Below are positions 1 to 6,844 of a stretch of 64,000 nt of DNA, in pieces. Origin of the DNA: Rhodoferax sp. (GTDB lineage Bacteria; Pseudomonadota; Gammaproteobacteria; Burkholderiales; Burkholderiaceae_C); NCBI GenBank assembly GCA_003133245.1, contig PKWM01000029.1, positions 1 to 64,000 on the forward strand, written 5' to 3'. The notes below the pieces were generated by a model, which was not told where the DNA came from, made no database searches, and saw only the letters and a list, made by a program, of their open reading frames with translations. Within the stretch, counting starts at the first letter, position 1; each line of letters begins with the position of its first letter. Position numbers and translations under genes: made by a program.

Positions 1-48
1 GCAAACGTTGGGACACTACTGAGGTGTTGTATGAAATGACTCAGGAGT

Positions 49-606
49 TTGAAATTGACCATGGGTGGCGTCCTGCTGGCGGGACTGACGGCCTGCGGCG
101 GCGGCGGTAGCGGTGGTAGCAGTGCCGACAGCGGCACCTTTCGCCTGGCGCTGACCGATGCGCCCGCCTGCGGTTATGACGCGGTCAACCTGACGATTCA
201 AAAGGTGCGTGTTAACCAGAGCAGCAGTGCCAGCGACACCGACAGCGGCTGGTCTGAAATCGTGCTGAGCCCGGCGGTACGCATCAATTTGCTGGATCTC
301 CAAAACGGGGTGCTGGCCGAGCTTGGTCAGATTCCGCTGCCCACCGGCAAGTACACCCAGCTCAGGATGATTTTGGCAGATAACAGTGGTGCGACGCCAT
401 TGGCCAACTCGGTGGTGCTCACGAGCGATAAAACCGAGGTAGCGCTCAAGACGCCCAGTGGCCAGCAATCTGGCGTCAAGGCCAATATCAACATAGACAT
501 CGCCGCCAACAAAATGGCCGATTTCGTGCTCGACTTTGACGCTTGCAAATCGGTCGTTGTAGCGGGCAATTCAGGCCAATACCTGCTTAAACCGGTGTCA
601 GTGTGA
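49..606 (+). CDS. DUF4382 lipoprotein, N-terminal part (frameshifted gene)
   Basis: Predicted exported lipoprotein of unknown function. The start is a TTG at 49, chosen because a CAGGAG ribosome site lies about 4 bases upstream and the product opens with a lipoprotein signal whose lipobox is LTAC, putting the lipidated cysteine at residue 16, followed by a Gly/Ser-rich linker. The rest (about residues 28-180) resembles the beta-rich DUF4382 domain. The frame stops at TGA 604-606 just after the strand LLKPVSV, where relatives that I recall run on without interruption into a carboxypeptidase-regulatory-like (Ig-fold) domain. That domain is found here in the next frame from 603. I read the two as one gene split by a 2-base shift, although a truncated lipoprotein could still be made. 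Nothing shows what it binds. Confidence 0.7.
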   Translation: MKLTMGGVLLAGLTACGGGGSGGSSADSGTFRLALTDAPACGYDAVNLTIQKVRVNQSSSASDTDSGWSEIVLSPAVRINLLDLQNGVLAELGQIPLPTGKYTQLRMILADNSGATPLANSVVLTSDKTEVALKTPSGQQSGVKANINIDIAANKMADFVLDFDACKSVVVAGNSGQYLLKPVSV

Positions 607-1202
607 TACCGCGTTACATCTCGGGTGTGGCCGGTTTTGTCGATGCCCTGACCTTGGCCAATGGCAACACCAGCGTGTCGGTGCAGCAGGGTGGGGCGGT
701 CATCAAGGTCACCACGCCTGACACCAGCGGCAAGTTTTTGTTGCAACCGGTCGCACCGGGCAGCTACACGCTGGTCATGACGGCACCTGGCCGCAGTACC
801 GCCGTTGTCACCAACGTGGCAGTGGCCACAGAAACAGTGACTTCGGTCAATACTGCAGTCACCTCATTCAACCCCCCGGTATCTCTCAGCGGGACGGTGA
901 ACGGCACCGCTCCGGTCGATACCCTGGTGCGCATGCTGCAACCGCTGACGGCAGGCCCGGCGGTGGAAGTTGCAGGCAAATTTGTGGATGGCACTACCGG
1001 CAGCTACAGTTACCCGCTGGTTGTCAACGCGCCGCTGGTGGCCCCTTATGTAGCGGCGCCGGGCGTGCTGGTCTTTGCGCCAGATACGGCGGCGGGCAAA
1101 TACATCCTCAGCGCCAGCCTGACCGGCAAGACCGATCAGACCGTGGTGCTCGGTACATTGGCAGCTGGTGCCACGATCACGAAAACGATAACTTTCCCTT
1201 AA
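603..1202 (+). CDS. C-terminal part of the DUF4382 lipoprotein, out of frame
   Basis: A 199-codon frame opening with GTG at 603 that overlaps the TGA of the upstream frame. It has no signal peptide and no ribosome site of its own, yet its content is typical of exported proteins: a beta-sandwich pattern with GKFLLQPVAPGSYTLVM at about residues 41-57, characteristic of carboxypeptidase-regulatory-like repeats, then Thr/Val/Ala-rich strands. Deleting two bases from the GTGTG at 601-605 would join it to the upstream DUF4382 frame (…PVSV-IPRY…). The likeliest reading is the C-terminal half of one roughly 380-residue lipoprotein. Stop-start re-initiation at GTGTGA is possible but would give a cytoplasmic fragment. 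Confidence 0.6.
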   Translation: MIPRYISGVAGFVDALTLANGNTSVSVQQGGAVIKVTTPDTSGKFLLQPVAPGSYTLVMTAPGRSTAVVTNVAVATETVTSVNTAVTSFNPPVSLSGTVNGTAPVDTLVRMLQPLTAGPAVEVAGKFVDGTTGSYSYPLVVNAPLVAPYVAAPGVLVFAPDTAAGKYILSASLTGKTDQTVVLGTLAAGATITKTITFP

Positions 1203-1212
1203 GCCAAGGCGC

Positions 1213-1238
1213 GCACCTGGAGTAATGCCTCCAGGTGC
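1213..1238. terminator. Hairpin between convergent genes
   Basis: Perfect 10-bp inverted repeat GCACCTGGAG / CTCCAGGTGC with a 6-base loop, just after the stop at 1202 and at the end of the opposing remnant. It is followed on the + side by a second short hairpin (AGCCC/GGGCT at about 1241-1254). There is no strong T-run, so termination efficiency is uncertain. Confidence 0.5.
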
Positions 1239-1374
1239 TTAGCCCGTCCGGGCTGGTCATAAGCACCAATGCGGTGCCCCCCTTGATGATGTGATCGTCA
1301 GTTGGATTAAAGACCCATCGGCCCTGTTCATGCGTGGCCATCAGCAGGTAGTCTCTTCGTTCAATGACGAGAAA
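1237..1374 (-). pseudogene. Remnant of an ion-channel regulatory (TrkA-C/RCK-like) domain
   Basis: Reading the minus strand from 1374 to 1237 gives about 46 codons whose core, YLLMATHEQGRWVFNPTDD then a turn and TALVLMTSPDG, has the strand-turn pattern of the C-terminal TrkA-C domain of potassium-channel family proteins (a hydrophobic strand, WxFNPxxD, a Gly-rich turn, then a VLMTxPxG strand). No channel pore, no RCK-N domain and no credible start are present, and the DUF4337 gene ends only 26 bases upstream. I infer the 3' scrap of a lost gene. The family call is from pattern recognition only. Confidence 0.4.
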
Positions 1375-1399
1375 ACAGGCGGCAATCAAGTTGGCTTCT

Positions 1400-1987
1400 T
1401 TAAATATGCAGGATTGCCAAAACGCCAACCAGCAATCCCAGGCCACCAGCGCCAAACATGGCGACCTCCAACCACTTCTTTCTGGTTAAAAGGGCGATCG
1501 CAGCCAGCGCGATAGAGACTTGCAACACGGTGGTGGACTGCGCCCAACGGTGATGCTGATGCATCTGCTCGTCGCTTTGCTTCTCCCATTGAGAGGCTTC
1601 GGCTTCGATTTTGTCGGCTACCAGTTTGATCTCGTTTTTTTCCTTTTCATAGCGATCCATCTTGCTTTGGTAGTCCGGCTTTTTGTCGGCATTCGCAAGG
1701 TCGCGTGCCAGCTCGGCCAGCGACTGCTTTGTGCTCTTGGCTTGAAAATAATTCCACTGGTTGGAAGCCTCGGTCTTCTTGATGGCCGCGTTGTTTTTGA
1801 AGAGTCCGGCATTGGCTTGCGTCGCACCACCCATGTAGCCAAAAATGGCACCTACCGTGGCGATGATGGCGGTGAACAGCGCAATCTGATTGATCATGCT
1901 GCCTGGATCGCCACCATGTCCCCCCTGCTGGGCGTGCTCGATTTCATGGTCGTGCGGGCCGTGTACGTGGAATCCTTCTTCAGACAT
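1400..1987 (-). CDS. DUF4337 family membrane protein
   Basis: A 195-residue protein of unknown function. The ATG at 1987 is preceded by AGGAG at proper spacing and starts MSEEGFHVHGPHDHE, a His-rich acidic N-terminus. A transmembrane helix lies at about residues 33-53, then a charged, probably coiled-coil stretch rich in Lys/Glu/Gln (about 60-140), and two closely spaced hydrophobic segments at the C-terminus. This architecture fits DUF4337. A further upstream in-frame ATG (2029) lies inside folA and lacks a ribosome site. The start sits 1 base beyond the folA stop, so it is probably the last gene of a thyA-folA operon. Any link to folate metabolism would be context only. Confidence 0.75.
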   Translation of the reverse strand: MSEEGFHVHGPHDHEIEHAQQGGHGGDPGSMINQIALFTAIIATVGAIFGYMGGATQANAGLFKNNAAIKKTEASNQWNYFQAKSTKQSLAELARDLANADKKPDYQSKMDRYEKEKNEIKLVADKIEAEASQWEKQSDEQMHQHHRWAQSTTVLQVSIALAAIALLTRKKWLEVAMFGAGGLGLLVGVLAILHI

Positions 1988-1988
1988 T

Positions 1989-2492
1989 TCAAACTCCTGT
2001 GGTCTTGCGTTGTTTGCAATAGGTGACAAAACTGAAACTCAAGCCGGCGCTTGAAACCTGATGCTCGCGCGCAGTTTCGATCCAGTCAGCTCCGAATTGT
2101 GGAGCAAAAACATCGCCATCAAAGTCGGCGTCGATTTCGGTGACCAGCGCCGTGCTGGCCAGTGACAGTGCTTGGGAATACAGCTCGGCACCACCGATGA
2201 CCCAAGCATCGCTATCGGACGGGCACAGGCGCATGGCCTCGGACAATGAGTGCGCTGCCAAAGCGCCCGCCGCCTGCCAGTTGTTCTGGCGCGTGACCAC
2301 GACATTGAGGCGTCCGGGCAGTGGGCGAAACTTGGGCGGTAGCGAATCCCAAGTCTTGCGCCCCATCATGACGGGTGAGCCCAGCGTGGAGCGTTTGAAG
2401 TGCGCCATGTCTTCAGGCAAATGCCAGGGCAGCTTGCCATTGGCCCCGATGACACCATTGGCAGCGCGGGCGAGGATCAGGTGCAGTTTCAT
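1989..2492 (-). CDS. folA: Dihydrofolate reductase
   Basis: Reduces 7,8-dihydrofolate to tetrahydrofolate with NADPH, regenerating the cofactor oxidised by thymidylate synthase. The 167-residue product matches the family length. The N-terminus shows the GxIGxxGxLPW loop and the catalytic acid as D28 in LPEDMAHFK. The cofactor-binding segments MMGRKTWDSLP and WVIGGAELY are present. The ATG at 2492 overlaps the last base of the thyA stop (TAATG), so the pair is translationally coupled. A longer upstream frame inside thyA is not needed. DUF4337 follows with a 1-base gap. Confidence 0.95.
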   Translation of the reverse strand: MKLHLILARAANGVIGANGKLPWHLPEDMAHFKRSTLGSPVMMGRKTWDSLPPKFRPLPGRLNVVVTRQNNWQAAGALAAHSLSEAMRLCPSDSDAWVIGGAELYSQALSLASTALVTEIDADFDGDVFAPQFGADWIETAREHQVSSAGLSFSFVTYCKQRKTTGV

Positions 2493-3328
2493 TAAACCGC
2501 CACCGGTGCCTTGATGGCGGGGTGACATTCGTAGCCGATAACCTCGAAATCTTCATACTCATAGTCAAAGATAGACGCTGGTTTACGTTTGATGGTCAGT
2601 GTCGGGTAGGCCAGGGGTGCGCGGCTGAGTTGCAGCGCCACTTGCTCGGCGTGGTTGCTGTAAATGTGGCAATCACCGCCCGTCCAGATGAAGTCGCCCA
2701 CCTCCAGATCACACTGCTGCGCCACCATGTGCGTGAGCAGCCCGTAGCTGGCGATGTTGAAGGGCACACCCAAAAAAATATCGGCGCTGCGCTGGTAAAG
2801 CTGGCAACTCAATTTGCCTTTTGCGCCTGCGACTTGTGCAGGAGCGACGTAAAACTGGAACAACGCATGGCACGGCATCAACGCCATTTTGTCCAGATCG
2901 GCTACGTTCCAGGCGCTGACGATGATGCGGCGCGAATCCGGGTTGGTTTTAAGTGTTTTGATCACTTCGGCAATCTGGTCGATGTGGCCACCGTCGGGTG
3001 TCGGCCAACTGCGCCACTGCACGCCATAGACCGGACCCAGCTCACCGGTTTTGTGGTCGGCCCATTCGTCCCAGATCGAGATGCCGCGCTCTTTCAGCCA
3101 GTGGTTGTTGCTTGAACCGGTGAGAAACCAGAGCAACTCCAGAATGATGGAACGCAGGTGCACCTTCTTGGTCGTCACCAGCGGAAAACCCTCATTCAGG
3201 TCGAAGCGCATCTGGTAGCCAAACACGCTGCGGGTGCCGGTGCCGGTGCGGTCGGCTTTGAACACGCCGTGGCTCGCCACGTGGCGCAGAAAGTCTTCGT
3301 ACTGGGATCGGATGGGGTGGGAAGTCAT
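2492..3328 (-). CDS. thyA: Thymidylate synthase
   Basis: Makes dTMP from dUMP with 5,10-methylene-tetrahydrofolate as carbon and hydride donor, producing dihydrofolate for FolA. The 278-residue protein carries the family signatures: RTGTGT near residue 27, the paired arginines SRRIIVSAW (about 132-140), the nucleophilic cysteine C153 in [10 protein letters not shown], the GVPFNIASY substrate loop, and the DCHIYSNH segment. The ATG at 3328 is preferred because the protein then begins in the usual place. An in-frame upstream codon adds only ten low-complexity residues. No clear Shine-Dalgarno sequence precedes it, and a heptanucleotide repeat lies in the leader. Confidence 0.95.
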   Translation of the reverse strand: MTSHPIRSQYEDFLRHVASHGVFKADRTGTGTRSVFGYQMRFDLNEGFPLVTTKKVHLRSIILELLWFLTGSSNNHWLKERGISIWDEWADHKTGELGPVYGVQWRSWPTPDGGHIDQIAEVIKTLKTNPDSRRIIVSAWNVADLDKMALMPCHALFQFYVAPAQVAGAKGKLSCQLYQRSADIFLGVPFNIASYGLLTHMVAQQCDLEVGDFIWTGGDCHIYSNHAEQVALQLSRAPLAYPTLTIKRKPASIFDYEYEDFEVIGYECHPAIKAPVAV

Positions 3329-3340
3329 GGTTGAGCTTGA

Positions 3341-3360
3341 GCACTTAGCACTTAGCACTT
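3341..3360. repeat. Heptanucleotide tandem repeat in the thyA leader
   Basis: Nearly three tandem copies of GCACTTA occupy the gap between the FAD-linked dehydrogenase and thyA. The repeat begins 12 bases upstream of the thyA ATG, and its distal end encodes the last residues and stop of the dehydrogenase. A shorter duplication (TTGAGC twice, 3331-3342) adjoins it. Copy-number change would alter thyA leader length and the dehydrogenase C-terminus. Confidence 0.6.
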
Positions 3361-4794
3361 TATCATGCGCACCACGCGCCCCGGATTCATCAGGTTTTGC
3401 GAGTCCAGTGCTTGTTTGATGGCGCGCATCATGGTGAGCGCGACCGGCGATTTGTAGTGCGTCAGGTGATCGACTTTGAGGCTGCCCACGCCGTGTTCGG
3501 CCGAAATCGAGCCGCCATGCGCCACGACCGAGTCAAACACGATGCGGTTGACTGCTGGCTCCAAGTCACGCAAAAACACGGCTGCGTCCGCGTCAGCAGG
3601 GGCCTGCACGTTGTAGTGCAAATTGCCGTCCCCCAGGTGACCAAAATTGACCAGGCGCACGCCGGGGATGGCGGCTTCAAGCTGGGCATCGGTGCTGTGC
3701 ACAAACGCAGGGATAGCCGACACGGGCAGCGAGATGTCATGTTTGATATTGAGACCTTCTTGCGCTTGTGCCAGCGGAATGGTTTCCCTGATGTGCCAAA
3801 GTGCTTGAGCTTGAGTCAGGCTTTCGGCCACCACCGCATTGCTCACGCAGCCCCCCTCCAACGCCGTTTCCAGCAGGCGTTCAAACTGCGCGCGAGCGTG
3901 GGCTTCAGACTCGTGGTCAGAGTTTTCCAACAGCACGCAAAAGGGCGAGTCCTGGTAGAGAGGAATGCGCTGCTGCGGGTAGTGTTTGGCAACCAGGCGC
4001 AGCGCAAATTGCCCCATCGCTTCAAAGCCCGTGAGACCAGCGCCGAGTTGACGCTGGGCCAGGCCCAGCAGGCTCACGGCGGCCTCCAGTGAGGGTACCG
4101 CCGCCCAGGCGGTCAACTGCGCGGCGGGCAAGGGGTAGAGCTTGAGGGTGGCGGCGGTGATGATGCCCAGCGTGCCTTCGCTGCCGATGAACAGGTCACG
4201 CAAGTCATAACCGGTATTGTCTTTGCGCAGGCCGGACAGACCATGCCAGACCTCGCCCTGCGCCGTGACCACCTCCAGCCCCAGACACAGATCGCGTGCA
4301 TTGCCATAGCGCAGCACCTGGGTGCCGCCAGCGTTGCTGCCCAGGTTGCCGCCAATGGTGCAGGAGCCCTCGGCGGCCAGACTCAGTGCAAACAAATAAC
4401 CGGCTTGCTGTGCGTGCTCCTGCACCGTTTGCAGGATGCAACCGGCCTCCACTGTCATGGTCAGGTTGGCGCCGTCCAGGCCGCGCACGTTATTCATTCG
4501 TTGCAGGCTCAGCACAATTTGCTGGCCCGAATCATCGGGTGTAGAACCCACCACCAGGCTGGTGTTGCCACCTTGGGGCACGATGCTGAGTGCGCTTGTC
4601 GGGTTGGCGGCACGAAAGGCAGCGCAAGCCTTCACCACGCGCGCAACTTCATCGGTGGAGCCAGGTCGCAACACCGCCAGCGCCTTGCCATGCGACCGCT
4701 TGCGCCAGTCCTGCTCCCAGGCAGTGAGGTTGCCGTCGGTCAGAACATGGGCAGCGCCAACGATGTGGCGCAGGGATTCAATCAATTCGTTCAT
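3352..4794 (-). CDS. FAD-linked 2-hydroxyacid dehydrogenase (GlcD/D-lactate dehydrogenase-like)
   Basis: A 480-residue flavoenzyme of the vanillyl-alcohol-oxidase superfamily, expected to oxidise a D-2-hydroxyacid (lactate, glycolate or 2-hydroxyglutarate). An FAD_binding_4 domain fills about residues 35-220, with the flavin-contact stretches [10 protein letters not shown] and [19 protein letters not shown] and the [11 protein letters not shown] motif. A C-terminal FAD-oxidase_C domain contains [11 protein letters not shown] and AEHGVGSLK, whose histidines bind metal or substrate in the family. The substrate cannot be told from sequence. The enzyme ends 23 bases before thyA on the same strand and may share its transcript, though with no obvious metabolic link. 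Confidence 0.85.
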   Translation of the reverse strand: MNELIESLRHIVGAAHVLTDGNLTAWEQDWRKRSHGKALAVLRPGSTDEVARVVKACAAFRAANPTSALSIVPQGGNTSLVVGSTPDDSGQQIVLSLQRMNNVRGLDGANLTMTVEAGCILQTVQEHAQQAGYLFALSLAAEGSCTIGGNLGSNAGGTQVLRYGNARDLCLGLEVVTAQGEVWHGLSGLRKDNTGYDLRDLFIGSEGTLGIITAATLKLYPLPAAQLTAWAAVPSLEAAVSLLGLAQRQLGAGLTGFEAMGQFALRLVAKHYPQQRIPLYQDSPFCVLLENSDHESEAHARAQFERLLETALEGGCVSNAVVAESLTQAQALWHIRETIPLAQAQEGLNIKHDISLPVSAIPAFVHSTDAQLEAAIPGVRLVNFGHLGDGNLHYNVQAPADADAAVFLRDLEPAVNRIVFDSVVAHGGSISAEHGVGSLKVDHLTHYKSPVALTMMRAIKQALDSQNLMNPGRVVRMIKC

Positions 4795-4825
4795 GGGCTG
4801 TTGTTAGAAGGTAACGACATGCTGG

Positions 4826-5290
4826 TCAAGGGCGACTACTTGTGCTGAGCAGATCGGCAATCGATGACGGCACTTCGCCGCGAGAGAGCATGCGCTTGAA
4901 AACTTCATAAACGTCAGTTTTGGAGCCGGCCTTGCGCAAGCTGTCTTCGTCGTTGAACCAGACATAAGCAATCAAAGCAACCGGGCTGGAGGCAAAACGA
5001 AAAAAAAGTCGATCGCGCTCAGGCATGCCCTTCTTGACGCGTCGCCAGTTGCTGTATTGGCTCCCCAGTGTTTTACCAAGACGAAAATCAGCATGATCGG
5101 GATTGGCCGGGACAAGCTGTGTGATGGCCTTGTACACCGAGGCCAACAGCCGTGTTTTTGGGTGGGTCTTGTAGCCGGTCGGGTCTCGCCGAGCCAGCTT
5201 GGTAACCGTCTGCTCCAACTCGTCAAGCGCAGCCTTGAACAGCTTGAAGTAAAAAAGCTGCCAGCTCGCGGGTTTGTTGGCTGTCGTCAT
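4826..5290 (-). CDS. yhaV: Type II toxin YhaV (RelE-like mRNA endoribonuclease)
   Basis: Predicted ribosome-associated RNase toxin. The ATG at 5290 gives 154 residues, the length of the characterised E. coli YhaV. The protein shows the family pattern WQLFYFKLFKAALDEL at the N-terminus, the central GKTLGSQYSNWRRVKKGMPERDRLFFRF, with Arg/Lys clusters expected for RNA cleavage, and the YVWFNDEDSLRKAGSKTDVYEVFKRML end. An upstream in-frame codon (5380) would run into prlF and is rejected. The gene starts 10 bases after the prlF stop, the normal antitoxin-toxin order, and should be co-transcribed with it and repressed by the complex. Confidence 0.88.
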   Translation of the reverse strand: MTTANKPASWQLFYFKLFKAALDELEQTVTKLARRDPTGYKTHPKTRLLASVYKAITQLVPANPDHADFRLGKTLGSQYSNWRRVKKGMPERDRLFFRFASSPVALIAYVWFNDEDSLRKAGSKTDVYEVFKRMLSRGEVPSSIADLLSTSSRP

Positions 5291-5300
5291 GACGTGACCG

Positions 5301-5651
5301 TCAGTGGATGATGTCGTCGGTTTCAACACCTTCGACCAGCTTACCGATACGAGCCAATTGATCGCGGTCAACTGGTTCAATTAGCTCGGGGTGCTCTGTC
5401 ATTTGTTTTTCAATGAAGCTCAAAAACCCCAGCATGACCGGGTCGATTTCATCCTCTTTGAGTCGGCGCGAAATAGGGTTATTTGCCGATAGCAGGACTT
5501 GGCCTTCAGTGAGTACAGTTGCACGCACGTCGCCACTGAACTCAGGGTGCGCCTTGAAGAAGGCGGCATCCATGCGAAACCCTTTTGAATTCCCGACCGG
5601 CGTGACCTTGCCGCTGTATTGCTCCGAGTGCGCGCGCGTGGTGAGTTTCAT
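5301..5651 (-). CDS. prlF: Type II antitoxin PrlF (AbrB/SpoVT-like)
   Basis: A 116-residue antitoxin, close to the 111 residues of E. coli PrlF. The first half is a swapped-hairpin AbrB fold, recognisable from SGKVTPVGNSKGFRMDAAFFKAHPEF and a following beta strand (VRATVLTEGQVLLSA). The acidic C-terminal half, ending GVETDDIIH, would contact and neutralise the YhaV toxin. PrlF-type proteins bind their own promoter, and a perfect 7-1-7 palindrome lies 29-43 bases upstream of this start. The ATG at 5651 is preceded by AGGAAGG. The toxin gene follows after 10 bases. Confidence 0.88.
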   Translation of the reverse strand: MKLTTRAHSEQYSGKVTPVGNSKGFRMDAAFFKAHPEFSGDVRATVLTEGQVLLSANNPISRRLKEDEIDPVMLGFLSFIEKQMTEHPELIEPVDRDQLARIGKLVEGVETDDIIH

Positions 5652-5679
5652 GGTGCCTTCCTGTTGTGGTTACATGAGT

Positions 5680-5694
5680 GCTTACATTGTAAGC
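5680..5694 (-). promoter_or_regulatory. Palindrome upstream of prlF-yhaV, likely operator/promoter
   Basis: The perfect inverted repeat GCTTACATTGTAAGC lies about 30 bases upstream of the prlF ATG. On the minus strand it contains TACAAT, a good -10 hexamer, so a repressor bound here would cover the promoter. A further ATGAGTG/TTACA half-site-like sequence lies next to it. Autoregulation is known for PrlF-YhaV; that this is the site is inference. Confidence 0.55.
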
Positions 5695-5811
5695 AGGTCT
5701 GGCATTACTTGTAGCGTTTCTGCCGGTTTCAAGCTTCTGGAGTGTTTGAGCACTGGCGCAGGCGCAACCATACATGCGCCCTGACCTCAGACGTTGGACT
5801 ACAGCACCGGC

Positions 5812-6244
5812 TCAAAACTTGATGTCACCGGTGGTGAAGGTAAAGCTGCGAGAAAAATTCGTGCCTCCGGTGGTCCCGATCAGGGTTACTTGATAGGGCG
5901 TATTGGCCTCAAGCGGGGAACTGGTGGAAATGAAGCCCTCGTTGTCCTCAACGATCTTATTATCAGCCGTTGCGTTGCGATCAGTCGATCCGGTCACGGG
6001 CGCAAGGATCGGGACGGCGGCGCCGGTCTTTGCATTGACAACGCTGACGCTTGAAATGGCAAGAATGCTGCCGACCGAGCCCACCACCGCAATCGAGGCG
6101 CCGACGGGATGCGCGAAAAGATCGCGTTCAGGAAACGGATTTGGCGTTTCATTTCTGAGTGAACGCACCATGCCGACAGAGCCTTCGCAGGGGTAATTGC
6201 GCACCGAAGCCGCTTTCTCGACCTGGAATCCCTCACTGTTTTTT
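5812..6244 (-). pseudogene. C-terminal part of the CAP-domain protein, out of frame
   Basis: From the A-run at 6239-6245 downstream, the minus strand is open in the -1 frame relative to the upstream CAP gene and continues to a stop at 5812. It reads NSEGFQVEKAASVRNYPCEGSVGMV, then a beta-rich domain ending NTPYQVTLIGTTGGTNFSRSFTFTTG, which resembles the C-terminal domain of secreted CAP proteins of Comamonadaceae. It has no signal peptide or ribosome site and would be made only if the shift is corrected. I treat it as the second half of one gene. Confidence 0.6.
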
Positions 6245-6755
6245 TCGCCAATACGATATTGACGATGTTCTGATTGTTTTTCCCCAGGCCCAGGTCAATC
6301 TTTTCCTTGACACCGATGCCCACCTCGCGGTAACCGCGCAGCATGTTGACCAGGTGATACGGCGCGTTCAGCAAGCTTCTGACCGCATTGGCGCCAGAGC
6401 CGCGCTCGGTACTATTGTGAAACACCTGCACCTCGGTGGATTCAAATGAATAATCCGGACCATAATCGGCAGTGATCAGGCGATCCCACGGGGCGACGCC
6501 GGTAAATCCGGGCGTGCCGGGTCTTTGCATATGCCCTGTCGCATTGTTGAAAAAGAGCCAGGCGGCATGGCTTTTTGCGGCGCTATCGAGTTCAGCACTC
6601 GGTCTCAAGGAGCCAAATCCGCAGCGCGAACGCTCACTGTTGAGCAACTCAAACGCATACATTTCTTCCGACGCCGCCGGGTAAGAATAGGTGGCCGCTG
6701 GCGTTGCATTCATGAACGCCCAGAGGGTGACAGCAGTGATGAGTCGAAGTATCAT
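5994..6755 (-). CDS. Secreted CAP/SCP-domain protein, frameshifted at an A7 run
   Basis: Predicted exported protein with a cysteine-rich secretory/antigen 5/PR-1 (CAP) fold of unknown bacterial role. The ATG at 6755 gives a signal peptide ending near residue 21 (ATPAA). The CAP domain follows: AFELLNSERSRCGFGSLRPS, the ligand histidine in KSHAAWLFF, then GHMQRPGTPGFTG and the late GYREVGIGV. The reading frame is CAP-like only to LAKK (about residue 171), then becomes Arg/Ser/Pro-rich noise. At that point seven A occur (6239-6245, minus strand), and one extra A would restore a family-like C-terminus. So residues after about 171 of this frame are probably not native. Confidence 0.6.
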   Translation of the reverse strand: MILRLITAVTLWAFMNATPAATYSYPAASEEMYAFELLNSERSRCGFGSLRPSAELDSAAKSHAAWLFFNNATGHMQRPGTPGFTGVAPWDRLITADYGPDYSFESTEVQVFHNSTERGSGANAVRSLLNAPYHLVNMLRGYREVGIGVKEKIDLGLGKNNQNIVNIVLAKKTVRDSRSRKRLRCAITPAKALSAWCVHSEMKRQIRFLNAIFSRIPSAPRLRWWARSAAFLPFQASALSMQRPAPPSRSLRP

Positions 6756-6844
6756 TTTGGCGACGGGTGGCAACAACTGCGGACGGCATCGAATTTTAGG
6801 GCGAAATTTATGGGCATGCTCATGACAGTGGCATCATAGCGGTC

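Noticed and set aside
1520-2026. 168-codon + strand frame with hydrophobic segments
   Set aside because: Complement of DUF4337 membrane helices; no ribosome site, no known family.
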